A stretch of 7,999 nt of DNA from Roseicyclus sp041163945 (GCA_041163945.1 JBEAQJ010000048.1:1-7999), one strand, 5' to 3'; numbered from the stretch's first letter, positions 1 through 6,679 are shown. The notes: generated from the sequence alone by a model not told the origin. Numbers and translations are program-made.

Positions 1-140
1 GGATGGAACTGGCCAAAGGCGCCGAAACAGCGGTGGATGCCGCCATCGACCGCCAGCGCGGCTTTGACCCAGATCTCTGGGTGATCGAGATCGAAGATCG
101 TGCCGGGCGCCATCTGCTGGATCAACCGGGTCTGTCATAG
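1..140 (+). CDS. DUF1491 family protein, C-terminal fragment (5' end outside window)
   Basis: The frame is open from the window edge to a TAG at 138-140 and gives about 45 residues. The last part contains FDPDLWVIEIED and then a GRHLLDQPGL-like end, which I recognise as the conserved C-terminus of the small (about 110-residue) alphaproteobacterial DUF1491 proteins. The function of this family is unknown. The ATG at position 3 is probably internal: the bases just before it would complete a Trp codon if preceded by T, matching the usual W-x-E-L in relatives. In Rhodobacteraceae this gene normally sits between era and recO, and recO lies further right on the same strand, which supports the call. 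The recognition is from memory of the family, not from a search. Confidence 0.72.
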   Translation, partial: MELAKGAETAVDAAIDRQRGFDPDLWVIEIEDRAGRHLLDQPGLS

Positions 141-156
141 CGCCCGAACAAGGCGC

Positions 157-177
157 GCGGCAGCCCATCCGGGCCGC
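157..177. terminator. GC-rich hairpin between convergent genes (weak terminator candidate)
   Basis: The 45 bp between the DUF1491 stop and the stop of the convergent membrane gene contain GCGGC (157-161) pairing with GCCGC (173-177), or alternatively GCCC (163-166) with GGGC (171-174). No T-run follows on either strand, so it is not a classical intrinsic terminator. Its position between two gene ends is the main argument. Confidence 0.2.
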
Positions 178-185
178 ACCAGCGC

Positions 186-803
186 CTAGCGGTTGGCGAA
201 CCGGGCGATCGCGACCATGCCCACCCCGCCCAGTAGAAATGACGCCAGCAAAACCGCAAGGTTCATGGCCACAACCCCCGGTGGCTGCACCGTCAGGTCG
301 ACAAACGGATAGGGATAGACCCCATCCAGCGCGCCGCGCACCAGCACATACACCCCGTAGGCTGCGGGCCACAGCGCGAAGACCGGCAGCGCAGCAAAAG
401 ACAAGACGCGCTGCGCCGCAAATCTTAGCCACCACAGCGTGATCGCAATGGGGCCCACCGTGTGCAGCCCATGATCGGCCCACCACCCAAGCCCGGTGTA
501 ATCGACCAGATCCGCCAAAAGCAGGTGATAGATCACCCCCACCATGATCATCGACAGGGTCAAGGCGGCAAGCCCGGCATACGGAACCTTGCGCCGCAGC
601 GGGCGCGCCAAGATCGCAAAGCTGACCGCCACCATCAGATTGGTCAGGATGGTGAAATAGCGCGCCATGTCCCATGCGGTGATCCAGGCTGGTTCGGCCC
701 GTCGCGCATTCAGATGCAAGAACTGCGCAACGACAGAGGCAAGCGCCACAAGCGCGATCGCAAGAGCCAGCCGGCGGGCCGAAACCGAAAACAAGGGCAA
801 CAT
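186..803 (-). CDS. Pr6Pr family integral membrane protein
   Basis: A 205-residue, strongly hydrophobic protein with about six predicted membrane segments (roughly residues 12-31, 46-66, 76-97, 112-130, 134-157 and 176-200). Family-like motifs are visible: RYFTILTN (48-55) in helix 2, YHLLL (92-96), DHGLHTVGP (110-118) and YPYPFVD (163-169) in the last loop. This pattern fits the Pr6Pr membrane proteins, which are distantly related to the FAR-17a/AIG1 fold; the bacterial members have no established function. I chose the ATG at 801-803 because the hydrophobic protein begins there and an AGGG-like ribosome site lies a few bases upstream. The open frame continues much further upstream, but only as sequence antisense to recO. 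It lies opposite in direction to its neighbours, between DUF1491 and recO. Confidence 0.82.
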   Translation of the reverse strand: MLPLFSVSARRLALAIALVALASVVAQFLHLNARRAEPAWITAWDMARYFTILTNLMVAVSFAILARPLRRKVPYAGLAALTLSMIMVGVIYHLLLADLVDYTGLGWWADHGLHTVGPIAITLWWLRFAAQRVLSFAALPVFALWPAAYGVYVLVRGALDGVYPYPFVDLTVQPPGVVAMNLAVLLASFLLGGVGMVAIARFANR

Positions 804-866
804 GGCCGAACCCTGCCATGGGCCTGCCAGATGGACAAGCCGGCACCGCACGGCTTTACTTGGCCC
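804..866. promoter_or_regulatory. Divergent intergenic region between membrane gene and recO
   Basis: These 63 bp must carry the start signals of both divergent genes if recO is not read through from the left. I see no convincing -35/-10 pair for either direction. There is an AGGG-like site for the membrane gene, but no clear Shine-Dalgarno sequence in front of recO. Confidence 0.3.
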
Positions 867-1607
867 ATGGAATGGCGGGCCGAGGGGATTGTTCTGGGTG
901 TGCGTCGGCATGGGGAACATGCCGCGATCGTCGATCTGTTCACCGCCGCGCAGGGCCGTCATCTGGGCGTGGTCCGGGGCGGGGCATCGCGCAAGATGGC
1001 GCCGCTGTTGCAACCCGGCGCCCAGATCGACGCCACATGGCGGGCGCGGCTGGATGCGCATATGGGCAGCTACACGATCGACCTGATCCGGGGTCGCGCG
1101 GCGGACGCGATGGCCGATCGGCTGACGCTGGCGGGGCTTTCGGCGGTTTGTGCGCTGCTGTCCTTTGCGCTGCCCGAACGCCACCCCTACCCTGCGCTTT
1201 ATGCCCGCAGCCTGGCATTGTTGGATGGGTTGGGCGCCCAACGCTGGCCCGAGGCCTATCTTGGCTGGGAACAGGCGCTGCTCGAGGAAACCGGTTTCGG
1301 GCTGGACCTGTCGGCCTGTGCCGTCACCGGGGCGACACAAGACCTGATCTATGTCTCACCGCGCAGCGGGCGGGCGGTGTCGCGTGCGGGGGCCGGAAAG
1401 TGGGCCGATCGGCTTCTGGCGCTGCCGGGCGTGATGCGCGGCGTGCCGGGCAATGATGCGCATGACGTGGTGCGGGGTTTGGCCGTGACCGGGCATTTCC
1501 TGTCCGACCGGCTGGCGCAATCGCTGGGCAACAAACCCCTGCCAGCCGCCCGGCAACGGCTGATCGACATGATCGCGGCACGCGCCGATCACCCCGACAG
1601 CGGATAG
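867..1607 (+). CDS. recO: DNA repair protein RecO
   Basis: RecO works in the RecFOR route of recombinational repair: it binds RecR and SSB and helps load RecA on gapped single-stranded DNA in the cytoplasm. The 246-residue protein has the usual RecO length. It starts with the typical N-terminal OB-fold sequence EWRAEGIVLGVRRHGE (2-17), followed by GxxxxVVRGGASRK (30-43). The all-helical C-terminal part contains YPALYARSLALLD (108-120), ETGFGLDLSAC (141-151) and YVSPRSGRAVS (162-172). Only one cysteine (C151) remains where zinc-binding RecO proteins have a four-Cys cluster, so this copy likely has no zinc site, as in many alphaproteobacterial versions. I chose the ATG at 867 because family members begin with this MEWRAEG-like sequence. 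An in-frame ATG at 831 would add 12 unconserved residues. Neither start has a good ribosome site. The 3' end overlaps thpR by 19 bp. Confidence 0.93.
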   Translation: MEWRAEGIVLGVRRHGEHAAIVDLFTAAQGRHLGVVRGGASRKMAPLLQPGAQIDATWRARLDAHMGSYTIDLIRGRAADAMADRLTLAGLSAVCALLSFALPERHPYPALYARSLALLDGLGAQRWPEAYLGWEQALLEETGFGLDLSACAVTGATQDLIYVSPRSGRAVSRAGAGKWADRLLALPGVMRGVPGNDAHDVVRGLAVTGHFLSDRLAQSLGNKPLPAARQRLIDMIAARADHPDSG

Positions 1608-2128
1608 GCGGCCAAGGCTTCATGCAGCGCGCCCCGCGGGCCCAGCCGAGACCGGTACAGCGTGACCGCATGCGCGGTGAATCCGGGCAGATCGGGCCTT
1701 GGCCCTAGACAGGCCGCCAGCCGGTCGCGCGCCGCGCCATCAGGCCGGCGGCCCGCGCGCATCAAGGTGACATGTGGGCGAAACCGACGGCGCGGCAGAT
1801 CAAGCCCCGCGGCACGGCATAGGCCGGCGATGCGGTCATGCAGGGCCTGTAGCGGCTCGGTGCGGGCGACGGCGGCAAAGATCAAGCCGCGGGTCTGTTC
1901 GGTGAAGCTGTCGATGCCGGTAAAGCGGATGGCAAGGGGGCTTGCCCGTAGACCCATCATCAAATCATGCAGATCAGACAGGGCCGCATCGGGTGCATCT
2001 TCGAAAAAGGCAAGCGTCAGGTGCAGGTTCTCGGCCGGCACCGGGCGCCCGACGCCAAGGCCCGTTTGCACGCGCGCCAAGGCGGCGGCGACGTCATCGG
2101 GGATATCCAGGGCAAGAAAGGCGCGCAT
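1589..2128 (-). CDS. thpR: RNA 2',3'-cyclic phosphodiesterase (2H phosphoesterase, LigT/ThpR family)
   Basis: Members of this family hydrolyse 2',3'-cyclic phosphate ends of RNA and can join 2'-5' RNA ends in vitro; the cellular role is poorly known. The 179-residue protein has the normal length and both catalytic HxTx motifs of the 2H superfamily: HLTL at residues 36-39 and HVTL at 119-122. It has the characteristic start MRAFLALDIP and the FxPHVT context RFRPHVT (115-121). The start at 2126-2128 has an AAGGGGG site (2132-2138) just upstream. It lies 31 bp downstream of mcd on the same strand with no terminator visible between them, so co-transcription is likely. Its last codons overlap the end of recO on the opposite strand. 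Confidence 0.93.
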   Translation of the reverse strand: MRAFLALDIPDDVAAALARVQTGLGVGRPVPAENLHLTLAFFEDAPDAALSDLHDLMMGLRASPLAIRFTGIDSFTEQTRGLIFAAVARTEPLQALHDRIAGLCRAAGLDLPRRRFRPHVTLMRAGRRPDGAARDRLAACLGPRPDLPGFTAHAVTLYRSRLGPRGALHEALAAYPLSG

Positions 2129-2159
2129 ATGCCCCCTTAGCGCCGATGTGTCGCCTGGC

Positions 2160-3845
2160 CTACCCCAGCAAGCGCCGCGCGATCACCTGGGCCTGGATTT
2201 CAGCCGCCCCTTCAAAGATGTTCAGGATGCGGGCATCGCACAGGATACGGCTGATCTTGTATTCCAGCGCAAAGCCGTTGCCGCCGTGAATTTGCAACGC
2301 GTTGTCGGCACAGGCCCAAGCCACGCGGGCGCCCAAGAGCTTGGCCATACCGGCCTCAAGATCACAGCGGCGGTCATGATCTTTTTGCCAGGCGCTGAAA
2401 TAGGTCAGCTGCCGGGCAATCATGATTTCCACCGCCATCAGCGCCAGCTTGCCCGCAACGCGGGGAAAATCGATCAAGGCCTTGCCGAATTGCTTGCGGT
2501 CTTCGGCATATTGGATGGCTTCGTCGAGGGCGGATTGCGCCACACCGATGGCCCGCGCTGCGGTCTGGATGCGCGCCGATTCAAAGGTCTGCATCAATTG
2601 CTTGAACCCTTGGCCTTCGGTTTGGCCCAACAGGTTTTCGCCCTTGACGCGGAAATCATCGAAATTGACGGTGTATTCCTTCATGCCGCGGTAGCCCAAA
2701 ACCTCGATCTCGCCCCCCGAGATGCCAGCATCCGGAAAGGGATCATCATCGGTGCCGGGGGTTTTCTCGGCCAAAAACATCGACAAGCCACGGTAATCGG
2801 TGGTGTCGGGAATGGTGCGGGCCAGAACCGTCATCACATGCGTGCGCGCGGCATGCGTGATCCATGTCTTGTTGCCCTTGAGAATCCAGTCACCCGCCGC
2901 GTCGCGCACCGCACGGGTCCGCAGGCCGCCCAGGTCTGAACCGGTGTTGGGTTCGGTAAAGACCGCAGTCGGCAGGATCTGGCCACTGGCCAGCCCCGGC
3001 AACCATTTTTCCTTTTGTGCGGGCGTGCCGCCGGCCAGGATCAATTCGGCCGCGATTTCAGACCGGGTGCCAAGGCTGCCCACACCGATATAGCCGCGCG
3101 AAAGCTCCTCCGAGACGACGCACATCGATGCCTTGGACAGCCCGAAGCCGCCATATTCCTCGGGGATGGTCAGGCCGAAAACCCCCATTTCGGCCAGTTC
3201 TTCGACCACCTCGATCGGGATCAGCTCATCCTTCAGGTGCCATTCATGGGCTTGTGGCACCACGCGGTCCAGCGCGTAGCGCCGGAACTGTTCGCGAATC
3301 ATGTCCAGCTCATCGTCGAGCCCGGCATTGCCCACCGTGATTTCGGCCCGACGATCACGCATCAGGCCCACCAGCCGCATCCGTGCGGCCTGCGTGTTGC
3401 CGGCCTGTGTCAACATCACGATCTCGGGTGTGTTCAGCCCGCGCAAATCTTCGGGCACCAGCCCCATGTCCTGCGGGCGCAGGATTTCGGCCTGGTTCAT
3501 CTGGATGCCGCCCGTGATCTGGGCCAGATATTCCCCAAAGGCGATCTGATGGATCAGCTGCTCGATCTCGCCGAACTTGCCCTGCTCCGACAAGCGCAGC
3601 GCCCAAGCCTGCATCTGACGCAGCGCTTCGACATAGGTTGCCAGCCACGCCAGCCCATGCGCGGCGGTCTGTTCGGCCTCAAGCGCCGCGCCCGACACAC
3701 GGCCATCGATGCTGACGCGATCCATCACCCGGGCGCGGGCCGTGCCAAACAGGACGTCAACGGGCCCCAGGGCTGCCGCGGTCAAGGCCAGAAGATCCGG
3801 AAGGATCACGCCGTCTTCGGTGATCTGTTGTCCGTCACGCGGCAT
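2160..3845 (-). CDS. mcd: (2S)-methylsuccinyl-CoA dehydrogenase, ethylmalonyl-CoA pathway
   Basis: This FAD enzyme oxidises (2S)-methylsuccinyl-CoA to mesaconyl-CoA in the ethylmalonyl-CoA pathway for acetyl-CoA assimilation. At 561 residues it is far longer than a standard acyl-CoA dehydrogenase (about 380-400) and carries a helical N-terminal extension of about 165 residues (for example EYLAQITGGIQMNQAEILRPQDMG around 105-128), a hallmark of Mcd. The dehydrogenase core follows: IPEEYGGFGLS (227-237), the FAD/substrate loop FTEPNTGSD (296-304), WIT (328-330), DRKQFGK (449-455), QIHGGNGF (518-525) and NIFEGAAEIQ (542-551). In the last motif E545 falls at the catalytic-base position of medium-chain acyl-CoA dehydrogenase (E376). 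The start is supported by AAGGAG at 3853-3858 with 7-nt spacing, and the upstream frame soon hits a stop. A generic acyl-CoA dehydrogenase is the alternative, but the extension argues against it. Confidence 0.9.
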   Translation of the reverse strand: MPRDGQQITEDGVILPDLLALTAAALGPVDVLFGTARARVMDRVSIDGRVSGAALEAEQTAAHGLAWLATYVEALRQMQAWALRLSEQGKFGEIEQLIHQIAFGEYLAQITGGIQMNQAEILRPQDMGLVPEDLRGLNTPEIVMLTQAGNTQAARMRLVGLMRDRRAEITVGNAGLDDELDMIREQFRRYALDRVVPQAHEWHLKDELIPIEVVEELAEMGVFGLTIPEEYGGFGLSKASMCVVSEELSRGYIGVGSLGTRSEIAAELILAGGTPAQKEKWLPGLASGQILPTAVFTEPNTGSDLGGLRTRAVRDAAGDWILKGNKTWITHAARTHVMTVLARTIPDTTDYRGLSMFLAEKTPGTDDDPFPDAGISGGEIEVLGYRGMKEYTVNFDDFRVKGENLLGQTEGQGFKQLMQTFESARIQTAARAIGVAQSALDEAIQYAEDRKQFGKALIDFPRVAGKLALMAVEIMIARQLTYFSAWQKDHDRRCDLEAGMAKLLGARVAWACADNALQIHGGNGFALEYKISRILCDARILNIFEGAAEIQAQVIARRLLG

Positions 3846-3852
3846 CTGCGGG

Positions 3853-3858
3853 CTCCTT
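3853..3858 (-). promoter_or_regulatory. Ribosome binding site of mcd
   Basis: On the minus strand this reads AAGGAG, a near-perfect Shine-Dalgarno sequence, 7 nt before the ATG at 3843-3845. It fixes the start of mcd. Confidence 0.85.
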
Positions 3859-3959
3859 GTGCATCGGTATCTTCATCAACTTCATCGGGCGGGCGGCCTT
3901 TCACGACCTGCAGCAGGAGGTAGAGCCTTTGCAGGTGCAGCGCAACAAAAATACCGAGT

Positions 3960-3987
3960 TTTATAAAAAGACGCAGGAAAATGTCGC
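3960..3987 (-). promoter_or_regulatory. Candidate promoter of mcd
   Basis: On the minus strand GCGACA (3982-3987, 4/6 match to TTGACA), a 16-bp spacer and TATAAA (3960-3965, 5/6 match to TATAAT) form a sigma-70-like pair. Transcription would start near 3953, giving a leader of about 110 nt. The -10 lies in the perfect 10-bp palindrome TTTTATAAAA (3959-3968), so a -10 could be read on the plus strand too, but I see no good -35 for that direction. The rest of the 204-bp gap (3846-4049) holds no gene I can support. Confidence 0.4.
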
Positions 3988-3997
3988 GCCTCTTTTT
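3965..3997. repeat. Imperfect inverted repeat in the mcd/exporter intergenic region
   Basis: AAAAAGA plus CGC (3965-3974) can pair with GCG (3986-3988) and TCTTTTT (3991-3997), with CC (3989-3990) bulged and an 11-nt loop. It overlaps the proposed mcd -35. It could be an operator or a transcript hairpin, or it may be accidental in this A/T-rich stretch. Confidence 0.3.
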
Positions 3998-4049
3998 GCG
4001 ATGCAGCGCCCACGGCAGCACGCTAGAACAGCGCCAACAGGGGGCCGCG

Positions 4050-4823
4050 ATGCTGCAAGAAACCTTTGAACTGATGCCTCTTTGGGCCTTTGTCGCGGCC
4101 TGCGGCGTGACACTGGCGGCGGGGTTTGTCAAAGGCGCCGTCGGGTTTGCGATGCCGCTCGTGATGATCTCGGGGTTGTCGCTGTTCTTGGACCCGCTGG
4201 TGGCGGTGGCGGGCATCATCTTGCCCATCGTGATGTCCAACCTGTTGCAGGTGATGCGGTTTTCCTGGGCCGAAGCCCTTGCCGCGCTGGTCGAATTCTG
4301 GCGCTATATCCTGATCATCTGCGTGATGATCGTGGTGGCCGCGCAGTTCGTCACCGGTATCGCACCGGCCACCTTTTTCCTGGTTCTGGGGGTGCCGACG
4401 GTCATCTTGTCGGTCATACAGCTTGTGGGGGTGCGCCTGCAGATCCCGCCGCGCTGGCGGTATCCTTCGGAATGGGCCATGGGCTTTGTGTCCGGCACCA
4501 TCGGCGGGCTGACGGGCACGTGGGGGCCGCCCACGGTGTTGTACCTGATCGCGCTGAACACGCCCAAGGCCAAGCAGATGCTGGTGCAGGGCGTGGTCTA
4601 TGGCCTTGGTTCGGTCAGCCTGTTTGCAGGCCATCTGCAATCGGGCGTGCTGAACACAATCACCGCGCCTTGGTCGGCGGCCCTTTTGGTTCCGGCGTTT
4701 CTGGGCATGCAGCTGGGCTTCTGGATGTCGGACCGTCTGAACCCGGACATGTTCCGCCGTGTTACGCTGATCGTGCTGATCGTGGCCGGGGCAAACCTGG
4801 TGCGTCGCGGCCTGTTTGGCTGA
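4050..4823 (+). CDS. TauE/SafE family membrane transporter (sulfite/organosulfonate exporter-like)
   Basis: A 257-residue, very hydrophobic protein with about seven to eight predicted inner-membrane helices. It shows the internal duplication typical of TauE/SafE (formerly DUF81) proteins: GFVKGAVGFAMP (25-36) near the N-terminus and GTIGGLTGTWGPP (149-161) at the start of the second half. Members are linked to export of sulfite, sulfoacetate or other small anions, but the substrate cannot be read from this sequence. I chose the ATG at 4050 because AGGGGG (4039-4044) lies 5 nt upstream and the first helix follows at the usual distance. An in-frame ATG at 3981 would add 23 uncharacteristic residues. 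It is divergent from mcd and convergent with pckA. A link to C2/C3-acid metabolism is only suggested by the neighbourhood. Confidence 0.88.
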   Translation: MLQETFELMPLWAFVAACGVTLAAGFVKGAVGFAMPLVMISGLSLFLDPLVAVAGIILPIVMSNLLQVMRFSWAEALAALVEFWRYILIICVMIVVAAQFVTGIAPATFFLVLGVPTVILSVIQLVGVRLQIPPRWRYPSEWAMGFVSGTIGGLTGTWGPPTVLYLIALNTPKAKQMLVQGVVYGLGSVSLFAGHLQSGVLNTITAPWSAALLVPAFLGMQLGFWMSDRLNPDMFRRVTLIVLIVAGANLVRRGLFG

Positions 4824-4847
4824 CGGTCCGGCGCTGCGGCAGGCCGC

Positions 4848-4870
4848 CGAACCCGCCGTGCGCGGGCTCG
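4848..4870. terminator. Hairpin between convergent exporter gene and pckA
   Basis: CGA-a-CCCGC (4848-4856) pairs with GCGGG-c-TCG (4862-4870): 8 base pairs, one mismatch and a 5-nt loop. It sits in the 58 bp between the two converging stops and could act on either transcript. No T-run follows, so factor-independent activity is uncertain. A smaller GCGG/CCGC hairpin lies just to its left, near 4836-4847. Confidence 0.4.
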
Positions 4871-4881
4871 GCACGGGCCAA

Positions 4882-6480
4882 TCAGGAAATCGCCGCCGCT
4901 TTCACGTCATCGTCGATATAGGGCACATATTGCGCGAAATTGTCGGCAAACATCTGCACCAGCTTTTGCGCCTGACGGTCGTAGGCGGCGCTGTCGGCCC
5001 AAGTGCTTCGCGGGTCGAGCAGCCCCGCGTCAACACCCGGGCAGGCTGTCGGAACCTCGAAACCGAAGTTGGGATCGCGGCGGAACTCGCCCGTGGTCAG
5101 TGACCCGTTGAGGGCCGCGGTCAACAGCGCGCGGGTGGCACGAATCGGCATGCGGCTGCCCGTGCCGTAAGCCCCGCCGGTCCAACCGGTGTTGACCAGC
5201 CAGCAGGTCGCGCCGTTGTGCTTGATCTTTTGTTGCAGCAGCTTGCCATAGACCTCGGGGCGGCGCGGCATGAAGGGGGCGCCGAAACAGGTGGAAAACG
5301 TGGGCTCCGGCTCGGTGACGCCGCGTTCGGTGCCCGCCACCTTCGAGGTGAAGCCCGACAGAAAATGATACATGGCCTGTGCCGGTGTCAGCCGAGCAAT
5401 GGGCGGAAGCACACCAAAGGCATCGCAGGTCAACATCACGATGTTCTTGGGGTGGCCGGCCAGGCCCGTATGGGACGCGTTCGCGATCTGATCCAGCGGA
5501 TAGGCGCAGCGTGTGTTGGCCGTCAGGCTGGCATCGTCGAAATCCAGCACCAGCGTGTCGGGGTCGTAGACCATGTTCTCGATCACGGTGCCAAAGCTGC
5601 GCGTCGTGGCATAGATCTGCGGTTCGGCCTCTTCGCGCAGATTGATGGTCTTGGCGTAGCAGCCCCCTTCGAAGTTGAAGATGCCGGCATCGGACCAACC
5701 ATGTTCATCATCACCGATCAACGTGCGGCCGGGATCGGCGGACAGGGTGGTTTTGCCCGTTCCCGACAAGCCAAAAAACACCGCCGCATCCGACGGGTCG
5801 CCATGCGCATGATTGGCCGAGCAATGCATCGGCATCACGCCTTTGCCCGGCAAAATGTAGTTGAGCAGCGTAAAGACCGATTTCTTGTTTTCGCCGGCGT
5901 ATTCGGTGTTGGCGATCAAGATCAGCTTCTTGTCGAAATTCAGCGCAATCACCGTATCGGTGCGACATCCGTGGCGCGCGGGGTCGGCCTTGAAGCTGGG
6001 GCAATTGATGATGGTGTATTCCGGCACGAAGCTGGCCAATTCAGCCGCATCGGGGCGGCGCAGCAGATGCCGGATGAACAGGTTGTGCCAAGCCAGCTCC
6101 GACACCACGCGCACGTCAAGCCGGTGCGCCGGATCGGCCCCGCCATACAGATCCTGCACGAAGTATTCGCCGCCCTTCATATGGGCCAACATGTCGGCGT
6201 GCAGCACATCGAAGGCTTCCGGCGTCATGGATTTGTTGTTTTCCCACCAGATCTGGTCTTCGACGGCGGGGGTGCGGACCACGAACTTGTCCTTGGGCGA
6301 ACGGCCCGTAAAGGTGCCCGTGGACACCAGCAGCGTGCCGCCAAGACCCAAACGCCCTTCGCCACGTGCGATCGCGGCCTCGATCAGGGCGGGTTCCAGC
6401 AGATTGTAATGCACCGTTCCAAGGCCCGTCATGCCCTGTGATTCCACGGTCTGGGACGGGTTCACGCGAAGGATGGTCAT
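4882..6480 (-). CDS. pckA: Phosphoenolpyruvate carboxykinase (ATP)
   Basis: PckA converts oxaloacetate and ATP to phosphoenolpyruvate, CO2 and ADP, the entry to gluconeogenesis when growing on organic acids or acetate. The 532-residue length is normal for the ATP-dependent bacterial enzyme. Visible motifs are GRSPKDKF (59-66, substrate-binding Arg), the EYAGENKKS region (193-201), MHCSANHAHGD (218-228, with the metal-ligand His219), the P-loop GLSGTGKTT (237-245), the metal/nucleotide motif LIGDDEHGW (254-262), and FTSKVAGTERG near 377-387. No key residue appears missing. The ATG at 6478-6480 is preferred: GGAG lies 9 nt upstream (6490-6493) and the protein then begins as known PckA proteins do. 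The open frame upstream is not conserved-looking. It is transcribed divergently from chvI. In Agrobacterium pckA also neighbours chvG-chvI and is acid-induced, so ChvI control here is plausible but unproven. Confidence 0.97.
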   Translation of the reverse strand: MTILRVNPSQTVESQGMTGLGTVHYNLLEPALIEAAIARGEGRLGLGGTLLVSTGTFTGRSPKDKFVVRTPAVEDQIWWENNKSMTPEAFDVLHADMLAHMKGGEYFVQDLYGGADPAHRLDVRVVSELAWHNLFIRHLLRRPDAAELASFVPEYTIINCPSFKADPARHGCRTDTVIALNFDKKLILIANTEYAGENKKSVFTLLNYILPGKGVMPMHCSANHAHGDPSDAAVFFGLSGTGKTTLSADPGRTLIGDDEHGWSDAGIFNFEGGCYAKTINLREEAEPQIYATTRSFGTVIENMVYDPDTLVLDFDDASLTANTRCAYPLDQIANASHTGLAGHPKNIVMLTCDAFGVLPPIARLTPAQAMYHFLSGFTSKVAGTERGVTEPEPTFSTCFGAPFMPRRPEVYGKLLQQKIKHNGATCWLVNTGWTGGAYGTGSRMPIRATRALLTAALNGSLTTGEFRRDPNFGFEVPTACPGVDAGLLDPRSTWADSAAYDRQAQKLVQMFADNFAQYVPYIDDDVKAAAIS

Positions 6481-6568
6481 ATATCGTTGCTCCTGGACAG
6501 GTCGTGGCAACCTGCGGGCTCGGCCCGCGCCATGCCGGCCTATAACATGACGGTTTTGTGGCTGAACA

Positions 6569-6595
6569 GGTTGCAATCACACAGTTAGCGCAACC
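6569..6595. repeat. Inverted repeat A, pckA side of the intergenic region
   Basis: GGTTGC (6569-6574) and GCAACC (6590-6595) form a perfect 6-bp inverted repeat with a 15-bp spacer, about 90-115 bp upstream of the pckA start. That is a plausible distance for an operator near the pckA promoter. I see no convincing -35/-10 pair for pckA here. A 6-bp repeat is short enough to arise by chance in a region this size. Confidence 0.3.
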
Positions 6596-6623
6596 ATGCC
6601 GACATTTTCTTTCGCCGCACCCA

Positions 6624-6670
6624 GCCGGCGTGAAACCACCCCACAAGAAAGTCACGGGCGTTTCACCGGC
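6624..6670. repeat. Inverted repeat B, long arms, centre of pckA/chvI region
   Basis: Left arm GCCG-(GC)-GTGAAAC (6624-6636) and right arm GTTTCAC-CGGC (6660-6670) match over 11 bp with a 2-nt bulge, including 7 contiguous bp, and flank a 23-nt loop. This is the strongest symmetrical element in the window by eye. It could be a binding site for a regulator acting on either gene, or a hairpin in a pckA or chvI leader if transcription starts outside it. Confidence 0.45.
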
Positions 6671-6679
6671 GGTTAACGC

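Noticed and set aside
462..866. Upstream extension of RecO to 381 residues
   Set aside because: The added part is antisense to the Pr6Pr gene, and RecO proteins begin with the MEWRAEG-type sequence at 867.
804..1340. Upstream extension of the minus-strand membrane protein to 384 residues
   Set aside because: The extra 179 residues are antisense to recO and Arg/Gln/Pro-rich; the membrane protein proper begins at 803.
1662..2939. Long open frame on the plus strand opposite thpR and mcd
   Set aside because: It spans the ends of two genes with clear catalytic motifs on the other strand, and its translation is Arg/Ala-rich without recognisable domains.
3015..3923. 302-codon frame on the plus strand opposite the mcd N-terminus
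   Set aside because: Shadow of mcd; no recognisable domain and rich in His/Gln/Arg, as antisense frames of such genes are.
3857..4069. Possible 70-codon plus-strand gene in the mcd/exporter gap
   Set aside because: It needs a TTG start with no ribosome site, begins over the Shine-Dalgarno sequence of mcd, runs into the exporter start, and resembles nothing I know. Some codons look coding-like, so it is not impossible.
3806..4240. Minus-strand frame covering the mcd leader, with a hydrophobic stretch followed by an acidic tail
   Set aside because: The only ATG lies deep in sequence antisense to the exporter, no usual start codon lies near the hydrophobic stretch, and it overlaps the mcd start out of frame.
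4023..4874. 283-codon frame on the minus strand opposite the TauE/SafE gene
   Set aside because: Antisense of a clear membrane protein; the translation is highly charged and rich in His/Gln/Arg, the typical complement of hydrophobic codons.
5218..6441. Long open frame (about 400 codons) on the plus strand opposite pckA
   Set aside because: It is antisense to an unmistakable pckA, has no family resemblance and no ribosome site. Long antisense frames are expected in high-GC genes with strong third-position bias.
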